A model generated the notes under the pieces. That model did no database searches, had not been told where the DNA came from, and saw only the letters and a program-made list of their open reading frames with translations. Positions 1 to 5,651 of a stretch of 6,340 bases of DNA are shown one piece after another (positions within the stretch are counted from its first letter, which is position 1; the number at the start of each line of letters is the position of its first letter). This stretch comes from Thermoproteati archaeon (GTDB lineage: Archaea > Thermoproteota > Thermoprotei_A > Marsarchaeales > UBA168), in assembly GCA_023256295.1 (NCBI GenBank), contig JAGDXH010000002.1, positions 33,376 to 39,715 of the forward strand, in the 5' to 3' direction. Both the position numbers and the translations under genes were made by a program.

Positions 1-2
1 TG

Positions 3-191
3 ACGGTTCTGCTCTACGTTGGGGGCATCACCGGCTTGTTGACGGATTCTCCTGCTTTGGTAGAACTCGCCGAGCTGGTATTTGAGAGGTTGTGGGAAGT
101 CGCTGAGCCTAGCGCGGAAGCTTACCGTCGAAGAAGGCCAGCATTCTTTCTTCAGCTTCCTTGTAGGGCATTTGCTCCGGCGGATGCTTAA
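3..191 (+). CDS. Possible 3' end of an unidentified plus-strand gene (partial)
   Basis: The frame starting at base 3 is open from the window edge to a TAA at 189-191, giving about 62 residues. It begins VLLYVGGITGLL and continues into a helical-looking stretch (LVELAELVFERLW, roughly residues 20-32), then becomes arginine-rich. Codons up to about base 115 look like those of the real genes here (many GAG, CTG, GTT). The last 83 bases run antisense through the 3' end of the inositol-1-phosphate synthase gene, where the translation looks like a shadow. I do not recognise a family. The minus strand of bases 1-108 is also open in one frame but has no start codon there, so this is a weak call. The alternative is that bases 1-108 are non-coding. 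Confidence 0.3.
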   Translation, partial: TVLLYVGGITGLLTDSPALVELAELVFERLWEVAEPSAEAYRRRRPAFFLQLPCRAFAPADA

Positions 192-1173
192 AGGAGTAAG
201 CGGACACGCTGAGCAAGGGTCCGCCTATCTTTCTGTCCAGGGCCACCTTTATACCCCTTATGACGTCTACCATAACTCCCCCGCTATCTGGAGAGTCGAT
301 CACTGACAGCTTCAACTCGATGGTGACTGGAGCCCCCGCAAAGTACCTGCCCTTTGCCCATATGTAGGCAACTTTTTCGTTTTCCAGAAAAGGTATGTAG
401 TCTGAGGGCCCTATGCGAGTTGGAACCGGGTAATTGGTCATTGCTCTGACAGCCGAGGTCTTGCTTTCTCTCTTGTCCCTTAATCTCTCCTCCTCGAGCA
501 TGTTCATGAAGTCCATGTCACCTCCCACGTTGAGCTGGTAAGTCTCGTCTACTCTCGCTCCTCTGTCGCTCATCAACTTCACGAGGGTTTTGTGAACTAC
601 GGTTGCGCCTATTTGGCTCATTATGTCGTCGCCAGCTATTGGTATCTGTCTCCTCTCGAACTCTTTTGCCCAAGTTTGGTCGGAGGCTATGAAAACCGGC
701 ATTGCGTTGATGAACCCGACTCCGGCTTCCAAGGCAGCTTGGGCATAGGCCTTCGCGGCCTGAGCTGAGCCCACCGGGACGTAGTTTATGAGGACTTGAG
801 CGCCGGATTCCCTTAGCTCGTTTACGATGTCGGTTGGGCCTTCAGCAGATTCTTCGATGACCTGCCTGGGGTACTTCCCAAGCCCATCGAGAGTAGGCCC
901 CCTCTTGACTTTTACCCCAAGCTCGAGTTGGTCGTACAGCTTTATCGTGTTGTTAGGCGACTCGAATATGGCCTGACCTAGGTCCTTTCCAACCTTTCTT
1001 TTGTTCACGTCGAAGGCCGCCACGAACTTGATGTCAGACACCCTGTATCCTCCGAGCTGAGGGTGCGCCAAGCCGATGTCCTCATCTGGATGACTCTTGT
1101 AGAACTGCACCCCCTGCACAAGGGCGGAAGCGCAGTTCCCAACTCCTGCCAAAGCAACCCTGATTTCAGGCAT
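109..1173 (-). CDS. ino1: L-myo-inositol-1-phosphate synthase
   Basis: This enzyme converts glucose 6-phosphate to 1L-myo-inositol 1-phosphate with bound NAD+, in the cytosol. The 354-residue protein matches the short archaeal/actinobacterial form of the family over its full length. An N-terminal Rossmann fold carries GVGNCAS at residues 10-16, followed by FVAAFDVNKRKVG, RGPTLDG and GKY. The catalytic half contains GDDIMSQIGAT, LNVGGDMDFMNM, SDYIPF and the C-terminal KHPPEQ segment, all family landmarks. I chose ATG at 1173 rather than the TTG two codons upstream because a TATA element on the minus strand (1193-1200) lies about 24 bases away, which would give an essentially leaderless mRNA at this ATG. 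In archaea the product is the headgroup precursor of inositol ether lipids, and a candidate headgroup transferase lies at 3997 in this window. No frame damage is seen. The ORF could also be started at 1179. Confidence 0.96.
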   Translation of the reverse strand: MPEIRVALAGVGNCASALVQGVQFYKSHPDEDIGLAHPQLGGYRVSDIKFVAAFDVNKRKVGKDLGQAIFESPNNTIKLYDQLELGVKVKRGPTLDGLGKYPRQVIEESAEGPTDIVNELRESGAQVLINYVPVGSAQAAKAYAQAALEAGVGFINAMPVFIASDQTWAKEFERRQIPIAGDDIMSQIGATVVHKTLVKLMSDRGARVDETYQLNVGGDMDFMNMLEEERLRDKRESKTSAVRAMTNYPVPTRIGPSDYIPFLENEKVAYIWAKGRYFAGAPVTIELKLSVIDSPDSGGVMVDVIRGIKVALDRKIGGPLLSVSAYSFKHPPEQMPYKEAEERMLAFFDGKLPR

Positions 1174-1192
1174 GCGCAATTATTCTGATGGG

Positions 1193-1200
1193 ATATATAT
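1193..1200 (-). promoter_or_regulatory. TATA box of the inositol-1-phosphate synthase gene
   Basis: The minus strand reads AAATATATATCCC here. The centre of the AT run is about 24 bases from the ATG at 1173, the spacing expected between an archaeal box A and the transcription start, so the transcript probably starts at or within a few bases of the ATG. Purine-rich bases just upstream (AAAAAA) could serve as the TFB recognition element. Confidence 0.6.
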
Positions 1201-1219
1201 TTTTTGGTCAGATAGGATG

Positions 1220-1230
1220 CATTAAACTTA
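1220..1230 (+). promoter_or_regulatory. TATA-like box of the PAC2-family gene
   Basis: CATTAAACTTA lies 22-28 bases before the two GTG candidates at 1247 and 1253. It would drive a leaderless or nearly leaderless transcript, with no Shine-Dalgarno sequence in between. It sits back to back with the minus-strand box at 1193-1200, so this short spacer is a divergent promoter. Confidence 0.45.
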
Positions 1231-1246
1231 ATTCCCGCGGCCTGTA

Positions 1247-2047
1247 GTGGGCGTGCACGACATTCAAGTCAGGATGGAAAGGGTAAGCGAGCCGGTGTTG
1301 GCCGTGCTTGTCGGTTTTCCAGACGCCGGGCTAGTCGGCGTCATATCGTCTAGCCAGATAATCGATAGCCTTGGGATGAGGGGAATTGGCTGGATCGACG
1401 TTCGCGACGTCATCCCTCCGACAGCTCTGATCCACAATGGCTTCCCTGAACCTCCAGTCCAGATTTACGAGGGAGGAGGCCTGATCGTGGTCACAGCTGG
1501 TATTCCCGTGCCACTTGAGGCTTCTCGGGCAATAGGGGATGCCATATTTGACGTAGCCAGAAGGGTTTCTTCAAAAAGTGTGTTGATAATGGGGGGTCTG
1601 CCGTCTGAGGAAAGGTACGAGAGCGAGGATTTGCCCAAGGTCTTCTTTGCGTCCTCAGAACCTGAGGCGGCTACAAAGTTGGCTGCAGCTGGGGCACAGC
1701 CGATGGAGGGAGGTTTGCTGGTTGGCGCAAATGCGCACCTCCTCATGGAGGGCTACAAGGAGAAGGAAGGCATAAGGGGAGCTCTTGTCCCTCCAGCTCC
1801 GAGGTTACTGGCTGAGGGATACAGGGGTGGAATCGAGGTGAATGCCCTTTACGCGGATGCCTTCCCGAAGATGCCTGATCCTGGGGCAGCTGCTCAGATC
1901 CTTTCAGTTGTATCCAAGCTGTACGGGGTACCCATAAGCACGGATAAGCTGACAAAGCAGTCTGAGGAAATCCGTCTCAAGACGAAGCAGCTCATGCAGC
2001 AGGTAAGTTCGGCCCCCAAGGCCGGGACCTCCTTCATGTACACTTGA
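1247..2047 (+). CDS. PAC2-family proteasome assembly chaperone homologue
   Basis: The 266-residue protein belongs to the archaeal PAC2 family (COG1938/COG2047 group), related to the eukaryotic 20S proteasome assembly chaperone PAC2. Recognisable features are the early LVGFPDAGLVG motif (about residues 21-31), DVIPP and the VQIYEG strand, an IVVTAGIPVP segment, a GGLPSEERYE loop and a helical C-terminal part rich in Leu and Gln. The very last residues are F-M-Y-T. Met-Tyr-Thr fits the hydrophobic-Tyr-X (HbYX) signature by which proteasome activators dock into the 20S alpha ring, and it follows a flexible Ser/Ala/Gly linker. The start is GTG at 1247; GTG at 1253 is equally possible from the promoter spacing. 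The stop codon overlaps the ribosome binding site of the next gene (a small heat-shock protein), so the two are likely co-transcribed. Family assignment is firm; a direct proteasome role here is inferred. Confidence 0.88.
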   Translation: MGVHDIQVRMERVSEPVLAVLVGFPDAGLVGVISSSQIIDSLGMRGIGWIDVRDVIPPTALIHNGFPEPPVQIYEGGGLIVVTAGIPVPLEASRAIGDAIFDVARRVSSKSVLIMGGLPSEERYESEDLPKVFFASSEPEAATKLAAAGAQPMEGGLLVGANAHLLMEGYKEKEGIRGALVPPAPRLLAEGYRGGIEVNALYADAFPKMPDPGAAAQILSVVSKLYGVPISTDKLTKQSEEIRLKTKQLMQQVSSAPKAGTSFMYT

Positions 2048-2051
2048 GGTG
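2046..2051 (+). promoter_or_regulatory. Ribosome binding site of the small heat-shock gene
   Basis: GAGGTG matches the core of the archaeal Shine-Dalgarno consensus GGAGGTGAT. It overlaps the TGA stop of the upstream PAC2-family gene and lies six bases before TTG at 2058, which supports that start over the GTGs at 2049 and 2052 and suggests translational coupling. Confidence 0.5.
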
Positions 2052-2057
2052 GTGTGG

Positions 2058-2378
2058 TTGGACGAAAGAAAAATAACCAAGTACCAGCCTCTCTTTGATG
2101 CTTGCGACAGGGGAGATCACTACCTATTCACTTTTGATCTACCTCATGTCAGGAAAGAGGATGTCCACGTTTACCTGAAGGAGGCGCAACTTGTTATACA
2201 CGCTGAGACTAGCTTTCAGGACGAGGATGGATCCGAGGCCCATCTAGTTTACGACAGAGAGATGTCCTTACCGCTTGATGCTGACCTCTCGTCTATAAGG
2301 GTTGCCTTTAAGGATGGCCTGTTGAGGGTTTACATGGGCAAGACTGGTGGGGCAAGGCGGGAGATACCTGTTTACTGA
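2058..2378 (+). CDS. Small heat-shock protein, Hsp20/alpha-crystallin family
   Basis: This is a 106-residue protein made almost entirely of an alpha-crystallin domain. Such proteins are ATP-independent holdases that bind unfolding clients and form oligomers. The first strands read YLFTFDLPHVRKEDVHVYL, the usual DLPGVxKEDI-type region, followed by LVIHAE, a DREMSLPLDAD strand and the hallmark FKDGLLRV (family A/F-x-x-G-V-L). The tail REIPVY supplies an I-x-V/I motif used for oligomer assembly. There is almost no N-terminal arm (about 20 residues), so the oligomer may be small. I chose TTG at 2058 because of the Shine-Dalgarno match at 2046-2051; GTG at 2049 or 2052 would add two or three residues. 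It follows the PAC2-family gene at once, which makes a shared protein-quality-control operon likely. Confidence 0.85.
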   Translation: MDERKITKYQPLFDACDRGDHYLFTFDLPHVRKEDVHVYLKEAQLVIHAETSFQDEDGSEAHLVYDREMSLPLDADLSSIRVAFKDGLLRVYMGKTGGARREIPVY

Positions 2379-2385
2379 AAGCAAA

Positions 2386-2395
2386 ACATAAAAAA
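2386..2395 (+). promoter_or_regulatory. TATA-like box upstream of the TGS-domain gene
   Basis: ACATAAAAAA lies just after the stop of the heat-shock gene. Transcription would start about 25 bases downstream, near 2415, only a few bases before the codon at 2423 where the conserved N-terminus of the TGS protein begins. This supports translation starting near 2423 rather than at TTG 2561. Confidence 0.45.
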
Positions 2396-2422
2396 CGAGA
2401 GCGGACGGGTCTCGAGAAAAAG

Positions 2423-3265
2423 ACGCCCACAAACCTTCCCATTGAGGCTCGGCTCAAGTGGAAGAAGGTAGAAGATGCCAGGACTCCAGAAGAGAGGCTC
2501 CAGGCTCTTGAAGAGTACCTTTCATCAATCCCTGCGCATCATGGTACCGAGAAGCTGCGCTTGCAGATCAGCAAGCAGATAGCGCGTCTCAGGGAACAGA
2601 CCGAGCGCTCAGAAAAGAAGAAGGGAAGGAAGTCAAGAGGGATCAGGAGAGTCGCTGACTTGCTTGTATTTCTCGTTGGGCCTCCAGGATCTGGTAAGAG
2701 CCAGGTGCTGAGGCTGTGGACTGGTCTGCAGGGCGACAGGAATGACGGGGTAGCCGACATGGGAGGGATGAAAGTTCAAATAGTGGAGATACCCTCTGTG
2801 GTTCCAGGCCAACCCCCGAGAGGGCTCCCCGTCCTTCCAGACGCGTTCCTGGTGATGTTGACACGCGACTATCCGGATGCAGGCGCAACTCTGTCCGCCT
2901 TCGGCCCATCTGCGGCTAAGATTCCCAGCATTGCCATCTCAAAGGACGAAATTAGTCGGTCCATGGTGATCAAGAGTAGGGATGACCTAGCAAAGCTAGA
3001 GGCGGAACTTGTAAGGATCACGGGGGTGACCCGCGTTTACCTCAAGTCTCCTCAGGAGAAGCTGCATGACTCTCGGCCATTGGTTTTTAGGGGAGATGTG
3101 ACCGTGGGGCAGGTTGCAGAAGCTGTCCACCGGTCACTGGCACGTAATTTTAAGTATGCGAGGGTTTGGGGGTCCGTGCATTTTCAAGGAGAAAAGGTAG
3201 GAAAGGGGCATAGGCTCTCTGACGGAGATGTAGTTGAACTCCATGGCGCTCGAGTGCTGACCTAG
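2423..3265 (+). CDS. TGS-domain P-loop protein related to DRG/OBG GTPases, degenerate G domain
   Basis: Three parts are seen (numbering from codon 2423). Residues 1-75 form a charged helical region: TNLPIEARLKW, a TPEER helix and a coiled coil ending in EKKKGRK, like the N-terminus of archaeal DRG-like GTP-binding proteins. Residues 80-190 carry a P-loop, GPPGSGKS (86-93), but the rest of the G domain is reduced: the segment between P-loop and VEIPS (121-125) is short, VEIPS replaces the usual DxPG, and no NKxD is evident. Residues 204-274 form a well-kept TGS domain with RVYLKSP, FKYARVWG and LSDGDVVELH, as in DRG proteins that act with ribosomes. The open frame extends upstream to 2312 but has no ATG, GTG or TTG before TTG 2561, which would cut off the conserved N-terminal region. 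ACG at 2423 stands exactly where Met is expected (x-PTNLP). Possible explanations are a non-AUG start, a point mutation or a base error. Exact function unknown; a ribosome link is inferred. Confidence 0.75.
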   Translation, partial: TPTNLPIEARLKWKKVEDARTPEERLQALEEYLSSIPAHHGTEKLRLQISKQIARLREQTERSEKKKGRKSRGIRRVADLLVFLVGPPGSGKSQVLRLWTGLQGDRNDGVADMGGMKVQIVEIPSVVPGQPPRGLPVLPDAFLVMLTRDYPDAGATLSAFGPSAAKIPSIAISKDEISRSMVIKSRDDLAKLEAELVRITGVTRVYLKSPQEKLHDSRPLVFRGDVTVGQVAEAVHRSLARNFKYARVWGSVHFQGEKVGKGHRLSDGDVVELHGARVLT

Positions 3266-3298
3266 TCCTTGGGCGATCTCTTCGTTCTACAGATAAGC

Positions 3299-3308
3299 GT
3301 ATATGTTA
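3299..3308 (+). promoter_or_regulatory. TATA box of the S26e gene
   Basis: GTATATGTTA lies in the 81-base gap after the TGS-domain gene. Transcription would start near 3328, giving a leader of about 19 bases. That leader contains GGTG at 3336-3339, seven bases before GTG 3347, a weak Shine-Dalgarno match. The ribosomal gene and those after it can therefore be expressed independently of the TGS gene. Confidence 0.5.
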
Positions 3309-3346
3309 CCTGCTGTCCTTCGCGGCTTAATGCCGGGTGTCATATT

Positions 3347-3634
3347 GTGGCTAAGAAGAGGAAAAGCAGGGGTAGAGGCAAGGGGAGCAAGGGGAAGGCC
3401 AAGCTCGTTCAGTGCGACAACTGCGGTGCGTGGGTGCCAAGAGACAAGATAGTGAGGGTAACTCGTTGGATATCTCCCGTTGATCCTCAATTGGAGAAGG
3501 AACTAAAGGCAAAGGGTGCAATAGTTCCCAAGGTTCCCATAACCAAGAACTACTGCATTTCTTGCGCCGTTCATATGGGTCTTCGCGCCGTCAGGTCGCG
3601 CAAAGAGAGAAAGGAGCCGTACACCAGGATCTAG
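3347..3634 (+). CDS. rps26e: 30S ribosomal protein S26e
   Basis: This is a 95-residue small-subunit ribosomal protein that in eukaryotes sits at the mRNA exit channel near the 3' end of 18S rRNA. It has a basic Lys/Arg/Gly-rich N-terminus, a zinc-binding CDNC (23-26) paired with CISC (70-73), the core PRDKIVRVTRW, and a basic tail ending YTRI. Length and motifs match the family throughout. The frame is open upstream to 3269, but the extra residues have no resemblance to S26e, and GTG at 3347 gives the expected N-terminus and is preceded by GGTG at a seven-base spacing. S26e is known from Crenarchaeota, Thaumarchaeota, Korarchaeota and related groups, not from Euryarchaeota, so it is the best lineage marker in the window. 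The PadR-type gene follows after 8 bases. Confidence 0.95.
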   Translation: MAKKRKSRGRGKGSKGKAKLVQCDNCGAWVPRDKIVRVTRWISPVDPQLEKELKAKGAIVPKVPITKNYCISCAVHMGLRAVRSRKERKEPYTRI

Positions 3635-3642
3635 CGCTTCGG

Positions 3643-3987
3643 GTGCCAGCGTTGGCCTTTGAGCGCCTCCGTCGCTACTTGACCGTCGAGAACCTCTGGA
3701 TGTATATAATTAGCCTGCTGATGAGGTCAGAAAGCGGAGAGATGTACGCTTACGAGATCAAGAAGAAGCTGAAAAGCGATTATAACATAAGCCCAGCCAC
3801 CGTCACGGTTTATTCCGTCCTTTACAGGATGGAGAGAGAAGGCTTGCTGAAGAGCAGGTCGGCTGGTTCTGGCTTGGGTAGATTGGCGAAGCGCTATTAC
3901 TCGCCAACGGAGAAAGGCAAGCAGGAACTTGAGAAGGCAGCCCATCTGCTAGAAGAGCTGCAGTCTGAACTGCTCTTCAAGCGATAG
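3643..3987 (+). CDS. PadR-family winged-helix transcriptional regulator
   Basis: The 114-residue protein is a compact PadR-type DNA-binding regulator. LRRYLTVENLWMYIISLL begins the domain, YAYEIKKKLKSDY is the second helix, ISPATVTVYSVLYRMEREGLL is the recognition-helix region, and SAGSGLGRLAKRYYSPTEKGKQEL is the wing with the typical Y-x-x-T-x-x-G. A short C-terminal helix follows, probably for dimerisation; there is no separate ligand domain. The frame is open back into S26e, but those residues are a shadow of that gene, so GTG 3643 or TTG 3652 is the start. It lies 8 bases after S26e and 9 before the phosphatidyltransferase, so all three are probably one transcript. Its target is unknown; regulation of the neighbouring lipid gene is only a guess. 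Confidence 0.86.
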   Translation: MPALAFERLRRYLTVENLWMYIISLLMRSESGEMYAYEIKKKLKSDYNISPATVTVYSVLYRMEREGLLKSRSAGSGLGRLAKRYYSPTEKGKQELEKAAHLLEELQSELLFKR

Positions 3988-3996
3988 AGCCCAAAA

Positions 3997-4767
3997 TTGC
4001 TTACCAAGCTCAGGAAGAAGCTGTCAGGAGTATTCAAGGTTGCAGCTTACCCTTTTTTGCGCCTCAACGTAAGCCCAAACGCCATCACGATCAGCTCTTT
4101 TGCCCTGATCCTGATCTCGTCCCTCTTCGTCGTGGAGAAGGCGTGGACCTTCGCGTCCGTTTTTTTTGTGCTGGGTTCTTTTTTTGACGCCGTGGACGGG
4201 TCGGTTGCAAGGGCTGCGGGACGGGTCACCAAGTTTGGAGGTTTTCTTGATTCAACGCTGGATCGTTACTCTGATGGCGTGATATTGAGCGCTTTGGTCA
4301 TCGTGTTTCCAAGCCTGCTGATCCGCGTGCTTGCGCTCGCTTCTTTGATTGGCTCATACGCCGTTAGCTACACGCGCTCAAGGGCAGGGGCATTGGGGGT
4401 CAAGATGGAAGGCATAGGGCTTGGAGAAAGGGCAGAAAGGCTGATCTTGATATTGTTGGTCCTCTTGTTTCCCATGTGGTCTATCCTCATACTTGCCGTG
4501 CTTGCTGTGATTGCAAACGCCACTGCCCTCCAAAGGATTTACGCTGCAAAAAAAGCCTTGGGCCGAGAGGGAGAGGAAGGCAAGCAGGTCGCGGTCTCGC
4601 ATGGACTGAACCTGGAATCGGAGACGCGGAATTCCCAAGAGGGAAGTCAACAAGGTCCAGGGTGTCAGGGATTCGCTGAGGTAAGCTTCCACAAGGTAGT
4701 CGTGCCTGAGGAGGGTCCTAAGCACTGCCCTTCTGAGGGAAGGGGTCAAGGCCGCATAGACGCGTAG
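3997..4767 (+). CDS. CDP-alcohol phosphatidyltransferase, probable archaetidylinositol phosphate synthase
   Basis: This is an integral membrane enzyme that would transfer the archaeol moiety of CDP-archaeol to an alcohol headgroup, probably inositol 1-phosphate, releasing CMP. The family signature DGxxARx8GxxxDxxxD is complete: D64, D67, G68, A71, R72, G81, D85, D89. SPNAIT (26-31) and several hydrophobic segments (about 30-46, 51-63, 92-120, 148-175) complete a normal domain ending near RIYAAKK (residue 186). The remaining 70 residues, to TAG at 4765-4767, look unlike the family and run antisense to the reductase gene. A run of seven A at 4548-4554 lies exactly at the transition; with six A the protein would end at 4609 with 203 residues, close to the usual length. 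The start is TTG at 3997, in the same frame as the PadR gene and three codons after its stop. The inositol-phosphate substrate is inferred from the family and from ino1 nearby; archaetidylglycerol or archaetidylserine-type headgroups are alternatives. Confidence 0.85.
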   Translation: MLTKLRKKLSGVFKVAAYPFLRLNVSPNAITISSFALILISSLFVVEKAWTFASVFFVLGSFFDAVDGSVARAAGRVTKFGGFLDSTLDRYSDGVILSALVIVFPSLLIRVLALASLIGSYAVSYTRSRAGALGVKMEGIGLGERAERLILILLVLLFPMWSILILAVLAVIANATALQRIYAAKKALGREGEEGKQVAVSHGLNLESETRNSQEGSQQGPGCQGFAEVSFHKVVVPEEGPKHCPSEGRGQGRIDA

Positions 4768-5559
4768 CAATTGGCTCTGGAGCCTCACCTCTTGTGTCAG
4801 GCCAGCCAGGCTGGTTTCGATGTGATCATTCAAGTCTCTTCCCCTTGAGATGGCCCAGGCGGCAGCCTCCGCTGAGATGGCAGCAGGCCTTATGCCCTCG
4901 CCGGCGAGGGGCATCACGAGACCCCTTGCTTCCCCTATCCTGTTCTTCTTGTAACTTGGTTGCCCGATGCTGAGTGGAGCACCGAGCACGCTTACCACGT
5001 TCTTCTGGAAGCCCCAAGCTGTTAGGTAGTTCATGAGAGCGGATCTAGGGTCGCTTTCTCCCAAAAAGCCTCCTCCTACGCTCACAAGGCCTTTGTGACT
5101 GGGGAAAATCCAGAAAAAACCTGGCCTCTTTGTACTGAAATCCAGCGTTACAGCATCGGTTTCTCCTTTGACCAACGCTCTGACGACGCAGACCCTCTCT
5201 CTGTCACCGGCATAAGGGCCTCTGGCATCTACGAGAATGTCGGAAGGCCCGAGCTGAGAAGGACGCTTTGCGTCTGTCCTCATGGAGTTGACCCAAGAGT
5301 ACTTGTCCACAACCTGCCACTTGGCGTACCGGTAGGTGGTTGAGTACACAGAGTTTGAATCTACCCTCAAGTTGAAGGTCTTAACCCAATGCAGTACCTT
5401 CCAGCCGTTCTTTGGTGCATAGGAACCAGTGATAACTTCTCCACAGGCCTTGAAGTAGTTCCCCACGGGGTCAAAGAGTTCGCTCTCGACGCCCTCGCGA
5501 GACAACAGCCAGTGAAGGTAAGAACCCGCTACTCCGCCTCCCAGTATGGCGACTTTCAA
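4378..5559 (-). CDS. Geranylgeranyl-reductase-like FAD-dependent oxidoreductase
   Basis: This is a flavoprotein of the geranylgeranyl reductase family, which hydrogenates the double bonds of isoprenoid chains, in archaea those of the ether membrane lipids. An N-terminal Rossmann motif GGGVAG (7-12) binds FAD, with D30 at the end of the second strand. FKACGEVI (36-43) matches the family's cysteine-containing CG motif. DARGP follows near 110, FWIFPSHKGLVSVGGG near 148-165, and PLAGEGIRPA near 214-223 is the second FAD-contact motif. The C-terminal helical region ends near residue 335. Beyond it, at a seven-T run in this strand, about 55 residues rich in His, Gln and Pro are the antisense of the phosphatidyltransferase gene. 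With six T the frame ends at 4539 (GFFAA stop, 339 residues). The start is TTG at 5559; AACATAATAATC about 27 bases upstream would make it leaderless. Electron donor and exact substrate cannot be read from the sequence; another member of the large FAD superfamily is possible. Confidence 0.82.
   Translation of the reverse strand: MKVAILGGGVAGSYLHWLLSREGVESELFDPVGNYFKACGEVITGSYAPKNGWKVLHWVKTFNLRVDSNSVYSTTYRYAKWQVVDKYSWVNSMRTDAKRPSQLGPSDILVDARGPYAGDRERVCVVRALVKGETDAVTLDFSTKRPGFFWIFPSHKGLVSVGGGFLGESDPRSALMNYLTAWGFQKNVVSVLGAPLSIGQPSYKKNRIGEARGLVMPLAGEGIRPAAISAEAAAWAISRGRDLNDHIETSLAGLTQEVRLQSQLLRVYAALTPSLRRAVLRTLLRHDYLVEAYLSESLTPWTLLTSLLGIPRLRFQVQSMRDRDLLAFLSLSAQGFFCSVNPLEGSGVCNHSKHGKYEDRPHGKQEDQQYQDQPFCPFSKPYAFHLDPQCPCP
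4548..4554 (+). other. Seven-A homopolymer at the junction of two convergent genes
   Basis: This run is the point where both the phosphatidyltransferase (plus) and the reductase (minus) leave family-like sequence. Removing one A would end the plus frame at TGA 4607-4609 and the minus frame at TAA 4541-4539, cutting their overlap from 390 to about 70 bases. It may be a sequencing or assembly error, a real mutation, or a slippage site. Confidence 0.5.
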
Positions 5560-5582
5560 CTTGACCTTTGATGCAGGGATTT

Positions 5583-5594
5583 GATTATTATGTT
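5583..5594 (-). promoter_or_regulatory. TATA-like box of the reductase gene
   Basis: On the minus strand AACATAATAATC is centred about 27 bases from TTG 5559, the spacing for a leaderless archaeal transcript. It is back to back with the tRNA promoter at 5621-5632. Confidence 0.5.
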
Positions 5595-5620
5595 CTTCTG
5601 CCGCCTCAAGGATTCCGCAA

Positions 5621-5632
5621 AAAGCATAAAAG
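5621..5632 (+). promoter_or_regulatory. TATA box of the tRNA gene
   Basis: AAAGCATAAAAG lies about 25 bases before the first base of the mature tRNA at 5652, with an A-rich stretch just upstream that could act as TFB recognition element. Confidence 0.5.
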
Positions 5633-5651
5633 TCCAGACCACATCTTTATC

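Noticed and set aside
2643..2909. Minus-strand open frames opposite the TGS gene
   Set aside because: They are mirror images of a gene with clear P-loop and TGS motifs, lack recognisable motifs, and have no promoter.
3269..3346. Upstream extension of S26e with a Cys-Cys segment
   Set aside because: It contains the TATA box and has no resemblance to the S26e N-terminus, which starts at MAKKRKSRG.
3562..3642. Upstream extension of the PadR frame
   Set aside because: It lies within the S26e coding region in another frame; the PadR domain needs none of it.
4160..4185. T8 and T7 runs as transcription terminators
   Set aside because: They encode Phe pairs next to the catalytic aspartates of the phosphatidyltransferase and the frame continues intact through them.
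4895..4910. Perfect 16-base palindrome CCCTCGCCGGCGAGGG
   Set aside because: It lies inside the reductase gene and encodes the conserved LAGEG FAD-contact motif; coding constraint and GC-rich codons explain it, and no companion site is seen.
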